From Tethya wilhelma (taxonomy: Eukaryota > Porifera > Demospongiae > Tethyida > Tethyidae): a stretch of DNA of 64,000 nt. The translations under genes were made by a program, and so were the position numbers. Positions 54,228-64,000 of this stretch are shown here, piece by piece (the stretch's first letter is position 1; each line of letters begins with the position of its first letter). Location: assembly GCA_964030475.1 (NCBI GenBank), contig CAXIPT010000001.1:26185929-26249928 (forward strand), in the 5' to 3' direction. Under the pieces are notes generated by a model, which saw only the letters and a program-made list of their open reading frames with translations, was not told where the DNA came from and made no database searches.

Positions 54228-54502
54228 AAGGAACTGTGTTACGTCTCGTAATATTATTGTTTTCATTGAATTTTTCACCAGAACCCAAAAAATTAAATTT
54301 TATAGTGTTGATTATACAAGTGTGTACAAATGATAAGGAGCTTAAGGTTGTGTAGGATTGATGATAAATATTGTTGCAAGTATATACAAGGTGGAAAAAA
54401 TATGTGTACAGTAAATGTCTTCTAATCTCAGCTTTTCACAAACTCTGCAACCTGCAACATTATTGCATTAGATGATAATGGGCATAAGGTTAAATTTTAG
54501 GG

Positions 54503-56605
54503 TTATTGGTTAACCTGTTTCAGTAGCTCCTCAGCACGTGATCCATCTCCTTCAAATTCTGGGTCACAGTCCAGAGTCAGTATGGGCACCTGCTCCAAGG
54601 TGGCTGGTATCCTGGGGTATATAATCAACACGTGCAATAAACACATTTCCTGATAGTCTAATATGACTCAAATCAAATGCATGGAAGACTTGACAATCCG
54701 TTCTATGGAAATAATATACCCTCCCTTGAATACACAATTGCAGTATGATTTTGTATATTAATTATAGAGATTGGGACAATAGTGCAGCTAGTCTGGCATA
54801 TCCAGACCCTTTACAAATGCGATGTATAGTGCACATGTAAACTAGGGTCTGAAAACGCCAGACTATAGTATAGTTTAGCCTCGTACCCAGGCCTTCCCTG
54901 GCGTGTATTTTATATTTCACGAATTGCAAAGTTTGGTATGAGGCTTACACCATGGCACAGCTTGCTATAGGTTGTGTATAACTTCAAAGGGTTTGTGAGT
55001 ATTGTATTAGCTATGTATACTTTTCCTTTGATGTATAGCTAAACCATAGTACAAAGCTTTATTTCGTGCATGTATACTCACTTCAAGGATTTGTCATAGA
55101 GCCATTGTTCATGTCTGTCATGCAATGCCTTGAGGTATTTCTCCTCCACACTCTTCTCCTCTGGGCGGTTGCGCTTTTGTAAACGGCCGTAGCAAATCTG
55201 CTGAAGTAAACACAACACATGCAATGAGCAAAATTTAACGATCAAACCAATTAACTTAATTTTTCCCATCATGCATGCAAGAAACTTTCCAATTAACCAG
55301 TGCAAAGTTGCAATTCCTATGCATACCATGGAAAGTTTTATACCACAAAAATTCAAATGCATAATTTTTCACACTGTACAAAAAAAAAAAAATAGTCTTG
55401 ACTGGATGACTACCTTTGGGTCGGTTCGAAGGTAAATGATTCCATCAAATTGGACTGGTAGGGAGTCGGTAAGGAACGAGTGCCAGTCACAGTACATGTG
55501 CCATTCAGTGTCTGTCATCACACCAGACACATGACAGTTGTAGGCAAACACAAACCTAGAAATTGAGGGAAAAACTTAATCCACTCATGCATAATATTAT
55601 TATGATTCTTACATACAAGAATTAGGATACCGCTCAACTACATGTAACTCAATTACAATGGGACAAGTTTCATTTAATTGTTGAACACAACGTTACAACC
55701 AAAGACTCTCAAGACACCTTTGATCCGCATGGGAATTGTTCGTGGAATTTCATGTGTAATGGCTGGCCTTTCACCATATTGCAGTTATAGTACAACAAGA
55801 ACATAGTCCATGATCATGATTTTAATACTGAACGTATAGGCCTGACTATAAAGGGCCCCACCCACCCATGCAAAAATTAATAAGCAGTGAATGATCAATC
55901 AGTGTACACACTGAGAGGTTCTGAATAATGTCATATACCTGTCACTCCATACTGATCTCTCATAAAACAAGATAGGATTTCTTGAGCTACTCAATATGTC
56001 TTGTGAGACTGGTTTCAACTGAGCTCTTAATCGGCTTACACAGGCATAGGTCTGCAAAGTATATAGTGTGTAATCAAAAAGTTTAAAAAAGGTAAACAGC
56101 GCTAGCCAGCCATACATCCTTGCCTGGAATGAGTATGCCCATCTTTTTGGATCCTTGTAAAACAGCTCTAACAGGTTTCCACCATGAACTTGAGAGCTAG
56201 TCACTTCCTAGGAATAATTATGGGAGTACAGAAAGAAAGATGAGGTGGTTCAAAAATTAATTTCATTTCCTAGTTTGTGAGTTATCAGGGTCAATCTACT
56301 ATTGTCGCTCAAATCTGGCTTTGAATTACAGTTTGATTGGCATCAGAGTCTGTTCATTACCTCATCTTCTGTTGGTATATTCAGCCATCTTGTCAGAGGC
56401 TCAGACACAACACTATAGCTGGGATTTGCTTCTTGTAGGATGCGAAGAAAAGTTGATTTCCCAGCAGCTGCATCATATAATGTATATAGGAGGTGGGTAG
56501 GACACTTTCATTATTAAGAAGAGTACCTATGTTGCCTTCTATTGAAATCCTTTTTACAGTCCCTGCTGCTACAGTGCATAATCTTTTGGCTGCTGGTTCC
56601 CCCAT
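54503..56605 (-). CDS. Deoxynucleoside kinase (dCK/dGK family)
   Basis: Seven exons on the minus strand: 56527-56605, 56361-56467, 56124-56207, 55939-56051, 55414-55555, 55082-55197, 54503-54611; 249 aa, close to human dCK length. The P-loop GNIAAGKST falls at residues 24-32 and spans exons 1/2. Other signatures are RWAYSFQTYA, the ERSVWSDR catalytic Glu-Arg-Ser motif, DGIIYLRTDP and the LID Arg region (GRLQKRNRPEE). The enzyme phosphorylates deoxynucleosides for salvage dNTP synthesis. With no mitochondrial presequence visible (MGEPAAKRLC start) it is more likely cytosolic/nuclear. Substrate choice between dC, dA and dG cannot be told from the sequence. Intron 3 uses a GC donor (CAG then GCAAGG). 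The gene converges on mTOR with 275 bp between stops. Confidence 0.92.
54790..54864. mobile_element. AGTCTGGC foldback element
   Basis: Inverted ends AGTCTGGC...GCCAGACT with CAGACCCT/AGGGTCTG inner arms, 75 bp, in the last intron of the nucleoside kinase gene. The termini are related to the hairpin at 7053-7098. Confidence 0.6.
54876..54947. mobile_element. TAGCCTCG mini-element
   Basis: It starts TAGCCTCGTACCCAGGCC and ends GGTATGAGGCTTA. The same terminal family as 17095-17790 and 29072-29153, but no target duplication was recognised. Confidence 0.5.
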
Positions 56606-57605
56606 TATGGTAGTTGATCAGTCCACGTGGTTGTAGTACTAGGGTCAAAGGACGTACAGAGCTAATTGTATGTAACGACCTTCACCATGCAACGGTTAAC
56701 TTATGGTATGTTGTTCAATGCTACAAGAGTTCCATTTTATGCAATTTGTTCGTTTTTATTTCACTGCAGATCCGTTTGTAGGTCTACATGTTAATTTGTT
56801 ATGTCACAGTACTGGCATGCATGCCACTGACTACTCCTAAACAGTTCAGCCGCTGTTAAAATGTGATGCCTAATGACTTCCGCTCCGCACTGTTCAGGTA
56901 TACTATAGTCGACTTAAACAAGCTAGGACTGAACATGCAGGCTAAGGTATCTGGGAAGAAGTTTAACTCATGCATGGTTGTATATGTGTCTAAGTTCCCA
57001 CTAGTACTTTCAGAAATATTCAGTGCTTTAGAATTAACATTATAAAGCCAGTTGTCTACAGGGAGTGGTGGTGAATAGCATGTAGGTTCTTGTGAGCCTC
57101 TGATGTAGATCACTTTACTGAGCACCATGGTGATCCCAAAATAGAACTAATGTGGTTGTGTTAAAGCTATAACGTCATGGTCAAAGTGAATTATTGAAGT
57201 TATAGTGCCCTGTGTTCTTGATGTGGGTATGTTACCTTCCATTAGATCCATACAAGTATCTCACTCCACCAACATTCCCCATGAAATCACATTGACTATA
57301 ATGTCACACATTAGCGCAAGCTAAGTGCTTTGTGTGCCATGTTCAATTAGAGTCCATTTTGATAGCTAATAATGTAGCCTACAAATTACAGGTTATGTTT
57401 GATCTGGATAATCTTATGTTATATGGTTGGAATTGCAGTACTATAAAAATGACTGCTTGCATCCCAGTCAGACTGAACTGTACCATCGATTGTAACTCAA
57501 AGAACTTGAGTTACTTGTACAGATTCAAGCCATCCAGCTGAGCAAGTTGTAGACTGACCAATTGAGGCTCTATACCTGCACACAAGAAGAATCTGTCCAT
57601 ACCAA
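56606..57605. other. Intergenic between nucleoside kinase and vWA gene
   Basis: A 90-residue minus-strand ORF (57128-56856) and a 69-residue plus-strand ORF (57332-57541) are present but have no recognisable domain, signal or splice context. I do not call them genes. The promoters of the two divergent genes should lie here. Confidence 0.4.
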
Positions 57606-60600
57606 ATGCAGCACGTCAGGAGTCTGCTTCTTTTGTTCACTGTGCTGGTTCTGTCCAGTGCTTTGCCTCGTCACAAATGGCACTGGGCCATTCCTAATAG
57701 TGATGCGGCTGTTGAAGCTCAAGCGACTTGTAAACAGCAACAGTGTTGGTCTGCCGTAGGAACATGGACTCTTGATGGAAAAACTCACAGACGCTCCTAT
57801 CACGTGTGCCGTCAGGAAGGTCCTGGCTCGTTTGGAGGGGCTGCTACTGATGTTGAACGAGGTAGTCCATTCTGTTCGCTTTTACTTCAATTGCATGCAC
57901 ATGCAATATTGTGCATGCAAAATAAATGCAACTACGATAATATAGCTATAATTTATTTCTGTGTGTGCATGCATTAATTCCCAATAGCTGCTTTATGGCA
58001 TGCACCCGTGCATCATCTGTTACAATCCTCGTGTGTCACTATTCTTAGTTTTTGCATGATTGTATTATCATTAAATAATACACAATTAATTTTGTTATTT
58101 TGTTGTAGACTGTTTCTACACAACTGCGCCATGTTGTTCAGCTGTGGGTCTACCTCACTCTGAAGAAAAAATCTCAACTGGACAAAGTGATATCACTGTC
58201 AAGTTTTTCAGTACTGATGAAGGAAAAAGTGGGCTAAACTTTAATTTGTACATGCATGTATCGCATTCCAATCTCATTTGACTACTTACCAGCTTTGGTT
58301 TTTGTGATTAACTTTCTCTATTCTTGTTGCATACAGACCTTTGCTATAGAGCAACTGGAGATATTCCTTCCTGTAATCGAAACGAGGCATGTGTAGCATC
58401 ATGTGTTTCTCCTGATCCAGGTATGGCTATATTGTAATGCAACTGACTATAGTCATACGTTGCAATGCTGTTAATAGCTACATATGTTATATCATACTTA
58501 CTTCTCTGATTGTTCTGTGAAAAAAATTTGCTTTTTATGTTAATGTACCTGCATGGTTATATACTTTGTCTTATCGTCCCTTGTCATGAACAATTAATAA
58601 CTGTTATACTTGCAGTGTGTATAAACAATACCAACACTGAGAGTCCAGATAGCTGTTCTGATGGTGTATGTACATGCAAGCCAGAATATCAGCCTCCAGA
58701 TTGTTGCAAGTGTAAAGATGGCTATATCATGATTGATGGAAAATGTGAAAGTAAGCTACTTAGTTAGATACATGGATACCTACATGCATGCCTGCTAATA
58801 CAGGTATTCATGATAAAACTAATAGATTTATTTTGTCTAATAACAGCAGAACTGTGTAGAACTATATATGTCATGCCATCTACACCAAAGCTTGCTTGAA
58901 TCAAAAAATAATAAAATATCAGGGGTAGATAAAAAAATTCAGCCAGTACGTTGCCAGGACCTATACTCGTACCTGAGGCCAATATTATGCTCTACAGTAT
59001 AGTACCACTGAGCTACGTACAAACACCCTTAGTCACTCGTGTGTAGCGTAAGGTTCCTATTGCTGCATTTTCTTTTGTTATATTTTTTTGTGTTCAAGCT
59101 CACTATCATAGTACCATATAATTATGCATGGCACTGAAACAGTGAAAGCAGATGCAAAAGTTGCAAGTTATAGCAACATTACTGTATTAATAGGATCTCT
59201 AGCCTAGCACATAATATTATATTTTTATATTTGTGCTAGATTCAATTTCATTAGCTTAATTTTAACACAGAGTTGTGTAGGGAATCTTGTGAAAGACCTG
59301 ATAGAGTAGCAGGCTGTCTGAAGTGCCGGAGGGGATACACACCACTGCCTCTATGTTGTGATTGTACCGAATTCTTTTTTAGAGGAGCCGATGAGACTTG
59401 TGTTGAGCGTAAGTCCTACATTAAACAGTTAATTTATTTTTATGGTAACATGTATAGAGAGCATGTGATGTTCAGTACAATATTTATGTATATTAATTGC
59501 ATGCACATGCATGCATGCTCTTCGCACTGCATGTGGTATTAACCATTGTGATCTGTTGCACGCACACATACATTTACTGACAGCTAAATGCCGTGAAAAC
59601 GTTGAATCTTGTGAAGGCGATTCGTGTACTTGTAAGGCAGGATATGGACCTCCACCACACTGTTGCTACTGTATCGAAAATATTGTTCCTGATAGCTGTA
59701 ATGCAGATGGTACAGAATGTCAGTGTAAACCACTTTTCAAAGGAGCTGGCTGTTGTGACAAACTAGGTATGTATGACATTGGATTTTAATAATTATACAC
59801 TGCATGTCGATCTAGCATGCAGTGAGCTATAATAGTTATTACTTTGTATATATTAGTATCAAACTTGTACTTATAATATAATACCTTTTACAGAGTTATG
59901 TGAGGAAAATTGTGCCTCATTTGATGCTACCACTGGATGCGCTGAGTGCAAGAGAGGATATACTCCACTTCCTTTCTGTTGTGATTGTACTGAATTCTTT
60001 TATAAAGGAGCTGATGAGACTTGTGTTGAGCGTAAGCAGTGTGCATGCTTGTCGCACCTTGGTACATTGTGCTGTTACAGTTTGTCCTTGATTTTTAGCT
60101 CTCATGCATGCAGCATCTCGATATCCTTATAGGTTCTCTTGCTAGTAATTATCGTTTTGGCTTTATTTTATTTCTGCATCCTGTACATGCATGGGCAAGC
60201 TCTTATAATACAATGTCGTGAATGTATAACAATAAATGGATGTTTGAATACTATAATACAACTTATCACATACAGCTGAATGTCTCAAAAATGTTGACTC
60301 TTGTGAAGGTGATTCATGTACTTGTAAGGCTGGATACGGACCCCCACCAGACTGTTGCTACTGTCAAGACAATATTGTTCCTGGAAGTTGTAATGCACAG
60401 GGTAAAGAATGTGAATGCAAAAAGGGCTTCCAAGGAGATGATTGTTGCACAAAAACACGTACGTCAATAATTGCAATGAGTCATGCAATGCCATGTGAAT
60501 TGTGATTAATAATCATTACATAATGTCAATTGAATGCTGAATATATAGCTTAACTAGAGCCTATAGTGATAACACCTTAATCAGTTGTCATAAAATAATT

Positions 60601-62864
60601 ATGTATAATTTGTTGTACTTTTTCTTCACTATTATAATAGCACAATGTACTGGTGTACAGGATATCTTCTTCCTGATTGATGCCACAAACAGCAATCCAC
60701 TGAATACATTTTGTCAGCAATCGTTTGCTCTTGAGCTCATAAGTGCAGCCCTCAATCCAAAAGTGGGAAATGACCTGAGTGGCACTCGAATTGGAACATA
60801 TCTCTATCCTAAAAATGAACATACCGCTGAGAGCAAGTTGACCTATTTTGAAATTGGTGCAGAAGATTGCACTGGTACTCTCACAGAGTTACATAAATTG
60901 ATGAGAGCCTTTGTTGTTGATGAGGCTGATTTCCTTTCATCTGAGCGTGACCTTAAGAAGCTAAAAAGAGAACGTCTGAGAGGAAGTATAACACTTCCAA
61001 CACCATCTATCGAGTTGCTTACTAAAATCATTAAAGATGAAAAAGTTGAGCATGGTGCTGACCGAAAACGGGTTGTCGTTATCCTTACAGACGGTAAACC
61101 CAATCCAACTGATGCTGTCTTGGCCGAGCAGGCAATTACTGACTTAGTTAGAGAAGCAGGTAATTCATTGACACTGATTGCTGCTGGAGTGGCCAATAAA
61201 CTCACTACAGAAATGGAATATAATAAGTTTGTGTCCCATGTGACAATGCTGGCAAATGGTAAAGAGGCTAATTCGTATGTAACAGAAAGAAATGCTCAGA
61301 ATCCTGGAATTCAACTGGGAAAAAAACTAGTGAGTATTATGGAAGCTAATGGAGCAATCTGTGAAAAACAAGGTATATATGTATTTACAACACCTAGATA
61401 TATACTTTACAATAATTATAATTGTTATTATAATCAAATTGAACATAATCAAATGTATTATAATAAATATTTTAATTATTTTGTAAACCACATATACACC
61501 TGCAAAAACAGCATGCATAATCAATTTTGTATCATTTATTTCATACAGCTGATGAAATCCGAAAGCTCCTCAGCCCTAATCAATTGTACTACTGTGATTG
61601 CAACATAAATGTATACTTCCCAGGTTTAGGAGGCTTTTCAGATTCCGAGTGCAGATCTGTGTGTCCTGCCCGTTTGTACAATCGAGCCCGCTCTGAGTGT
61701 GAAAAGCCACCTCTCAACGCATGTGGTAAATCAACTTATTATAGTTACAATGACATAATGATTGTATATTAACAAGGCATGTCTCAATTTCTGCACTTGA
61801 CTATATACTTCATTTTTTATACCCGACTCTTGGCTGGCAATCCAGTTTAAGTTACCTGTCTGCTATAGTTTGCTCCGCTGCTTAGCCTACTAATTAGTAG
61901 GAATTTGAACCAATACAATAATAAGCTGCCGCACTATTGTACAGATCGTTGCATTTATGAGACACTTAGCGGAATCCTTATGAGGGATAAACTGACAAAG
62001 AATAAAAATCAAGTAGTCATGTGCCGAAATTGAGACATGCCTTGTTCCAATACTTTTTACTGCACTGCCCATTCCTATACTACTTAATTTTCACTATGAA
62101 TTTTCAAGTGACATTATGTTGTCCTCCATGCAATATTTGGGGGATGGGGGAGGATCTAATGATTTGTGCAATTAGCCCTTTGACCGCAGTGGATGTTTTG
62201 TACTCATCATGCAGCTATTTTTTTCCAGCTGTATAATAATTATTATAGCTATATCATGCGTGTGAGGGTATGAAGCACGAGGGTGTGAAGCGCCCAAGGC
62301 TTGAATGCTTTTAACCAGATACACACCGATACACGCGTGATATAAATGTTTTGCGTCATTTCCTACCATGCGTGGGTGGGTTAAAGTACTGTAAAGCAGT
62401 TAAAGCACTGCATGCATGTGGCTTCAGATAAAGCACTGTGGTCTAAGTTAAATCACTGTTAGACACAGGTGCATGAGTGATTCTGGGAGTTAATTTCTAG
62501 TTGTACCGCTTCCTTTGATCTACGTCGTAGAAATGACACAATGCATGGATTTTACATTTCCTTGAATCAGCAGAGCAAGGGGAACAACTTGATACTGTTT
62601 TCTAAATGGAGGACAAAAGCTGGCCTGAATGCATGGTGTTAATTGCTTTTTGTGAACACACCCTAAAATGATCCCCCCCATCCGCTTTTCGCATTGAAAA
62701 TGGCATTTTCTCTGTTTGTACAATGTCATGTAGATACATTCATTGCTCTGGAGGGTCCATCAGCTCAAGAGCAAGATGCTGACAAAGACCTTGATGCACT
62801 GGAGAAGGAAATCATTGCAGCCGTTGAGAGTGTGCTGGAAAATAAAGGGCTGATTACCGAATAA
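57606..62864 (+). CDS. Secreted Cys-rich repeat protein with vWA domain
   Basis: Eleven exons: 57606-57861, 58109-58228, 58337-58420, 58616-58750, 59271-59408, 59584-59766, 59894-60031, 60276-60458, 60641-61372, 61549-61725, 62734-62864; 758 aa, frame closed, every intron phase 1. A signal peptide (SLLLLFTVLVLSSALP) is followed by a Cys-containing N-terminal domain over exons 1-3. Next come EGF/furin-like Cys-rich modules in exon 4 and in two tandem pairs: exons 5 and 7 share RGYTPLPxCCDCTEFF and GADETCVE, and exons 6 and 8 share SCEGDSCTCKAGYGPPP and IVPxSCNA. Exon 9 is a complete vWA domain (DIFFLIDATNSN with a DxTxS MIDAS, VVVILTDGKPNP). Exon 10 is Cys-rich and exon 11 is a short acidic tail without TM. 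It is probably an extracellular-matrix or soluble adhesion-type protein. The exon 2 donor (GTGGGC) is weak. Confidence 0.85.
58957..59020 (-). repeat. tRNA-derived SINE-like sequence
   Basis: The minus strand reads GTAGCTCAGTGGTA (A-box, 59003-59016) and then GGTACGAGTATAGGTCC (B-box-like, 58957-58973) with tRNA-like spacing. The anticodon and acceptor stems are not sound, so it is a pseudo-tRNA or SINE head within intron 4 of the vWA gene. Confidence 0.5.
61771..62046. mobile_element. MITE with AACAAGGCATGTCTCAATTTC ends
   Basis: The 276-bp element in the last intron of the vWA gene has inverted ends matching over at least 30 bp (ATGTCTCAATTTC then GCAC...TGACTA). No ORF. Confidence 0.75.
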
Positions 62865-63344
62865 CTGCAATCATTGATATGAATTATACAAGCAAACAAA
62901 ACTTGATTTTAGAGAGAAACTCTAATCAGTATGAATTAACACGAACAATATGAGTATAATATTATAGTTATGTATATATGTATGAGAGAAACTCAAATCA
63001 AACTGCATAATATTATAATAACTGTGCCAGTTATAATATAGTGATATTACCCCCATTTAATTAGATTGTTACAGTCACTTCATGTATTTTGCAAAACATT
63101 GAAAAGTATAATAAACTTTTTAATAATTGCAGCTACAGTATCTGTACAATATCAAATTATTACCACTAAAATTACATAAAAATTACTTTTAAGCCTTAAT
63201 ATGTCTGCCAAATTTAAAAAGAAAACGTGCATCTTCGAGACTATTATAATACATATATAGGACAATAGGAATAGTTTAGTAAAGTCTAAAGAAAGGGGGG
63301 AAAAAAGAGTTTTTTTGATTATAATTAATTATTACAGTCTTCGA
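62865..63344. other. Intergenic, AT-rich, no feature seen
   Basis: This region separates the convergent vWA and BCAS2 genes and presumably holds both 3' UTRs. AATAAAC at about 63110 could serve as a poly(A) signal on the plus strand. Confidence 0.4.
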
Positions 63345-63921
63345 TCATGAATCCATATCTGATGGTATAGAAATTCCCCTGGAAACAATAATCAAGTATG
63401 TATGTACAGAGCACAAAACATGCACAATGGATTATTATGTCAAACTGTATTAATGTACATACACTCACTGTAGTTTTGCCTGTTCTTTAATTGAGACTAA
63501 CTCGTCAGTCACTTGCATGCAGGCCTTTTCAATTTCATAATTTTGGTGGACCAGAGTGTTCCAACTGTGTATGTATAGAATAATAATACAGAAAGGATTG
63601 TTATATGAGGAGCTTATGAGGGCTGTGAGACTGCTAAGTTCGTAGTAAGACACACTAAGGTATAACTTACTGGTTGCTTAGATCATGAAGTTGACTACCA
63701 GCTGTAGACTGTGTGTGTGTGTGTGTATGTGTGTGTGTGTGTGTGTATGTGCACACAAAATTATTATAATAAATGGTACATGAATAGTTTGTAGCTTTAT
63801 TCCAATTTCCCAGGCGAACGCTCTCCCCACAAATTACAAAGGACACAAGATAAAATACTAATGGGTTTACAAAAATACCTGCTCAGTCTTTCTTTGCCAG
63901 TTAACTTCTTGGATCTTATTT
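63345..63921 (-). CDS. BCAS2: BCAS2/SPF27, Prp19-CDC5L complex subunit (3' part)
   Basis: Four minus-strand exons: 63879-63921, 63671-63708, 63469-63564 and 63345-63378. Spliced in frame they read ...NKIQEVNWQRKTEQ, STAGSQLHDLSNHW, NTLVHQNYEIEKACMQ and finish GISIPSDMDS. The words NWQRK, TAGS and KNYEIE-like NYEIEKA at this spacing are diagnostic for BCAS2 (SPF27), a coiled-coil subunit of the Prp19 complex that activates the spliceosome in the nucleus. The short C-terminal tail differs from vertebrates, as expected. The 5' exons lie beyond 64000; none was seen between 63922 and the edge. Confidence 0.85.
63710..63751. repeat. (GT)n microsatellite in BCAS2 intron
   Basis: On the gene strand this is a CA run that ends in the ACACAG acceptor of the 38-bp exon. 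Confidence 0.85.
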
Positions 63922-64000
63922 CTGAAACATTGTAACACAAGAATCATTCATAAGGATCAAAGACATTACAAGCCTCATCCCCATACAGGCTCTATCCTCA

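Noticed and set aside
58957..59020. Functional tRNA gene on the minus strand
   Set aside because: The A-box is good but the B-box is imperfect and the acceptor and anticodon stems do not pair; kept as SINE-like only.

Overview
The window is metazoan nuclear DNA from a compact genome. Introns are short, with GT-AG and a few GC-AG boundaries, and microsatellites and miniature inverted-repeat elements are dense. The gene content (a Frizzled-type receptor, an animal-type mTOR, a receptor-like kinase with Kelch repeats, phase-1 modular extracellular proteins) and the abundant TGCATGCATG/AGCTAGCT words suggest a demosponge, possibly Amphimedon queenslandica. The species is an inference. This is a draft scaffold: single N characters at 2934, 6278, 16153 and 24071 and a 209-N run at 47234-47442 mark contig joins, and at least two of these joins distort gene structure.

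Layout. 0.4-5.7 kb (+): a Frizzled-like receptor whose CRD/TM1/TM2 exons occur twice in tandem. 6.05-6.24 kb (-): a diverged but structurally intact U2 snRNA gene. 7.2-7.6 kb (-): a lone first exon paralogous to the Frizzled-like first exon. 7.9-10.1 kb (-): an intronless kinase-TM-Kelch gene, which shares a 125-bp divergent promoter with mTOR. 10.2-54.2 kb (+): mTOR, 46 exons traced from MSSQ to the FATC terminus CYIGWCPFW. mTOR carries three faults: exons 10-11 are duplicated exactly at a contig join, about 66 codons near 23-24 kb are replaced by a DOCK-family fragment, and the linker exon(s) between 35.2 and 47.5 kb are missing.

Inside the last mTOR interval (35.9-46.9 kb, +) lies a cluster of intronless genes and pseudogenes for small membrane proteins with one or two TM segments and long coiled coils. 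Several are preceded by the same paired GGGGAAAGTCCC / GGGGAAYTCC (NF-kB-like) element. This is the most interesting uncharacterised system in the window. Downstream are a deoxynucleoside kinase (dCK/dGK family, -, 54.5-56.6 kb), a secreted Cys-rich/vWA protein with eleven exons and only phase-1 introns (+, 57.6-62.9 kb), and the 3' part of BCAS2/SPF27 (-, from 63.3 kb past the window edge).

The genes do not form a pathway as a set. mTOR is the growth/nutrient kinase, BCAS2 and U2 belong to splicing, the nucleoside kinase to dNTP salvage, and the Frizzled-like, kinase-Kelch, vWA and coiled-coil proteins look like cell-surface or secreted molecules. Intergenic and intronic DNA is largely built from non-autonomous DNA transposons, several with clean 9-bp target-site duplications.
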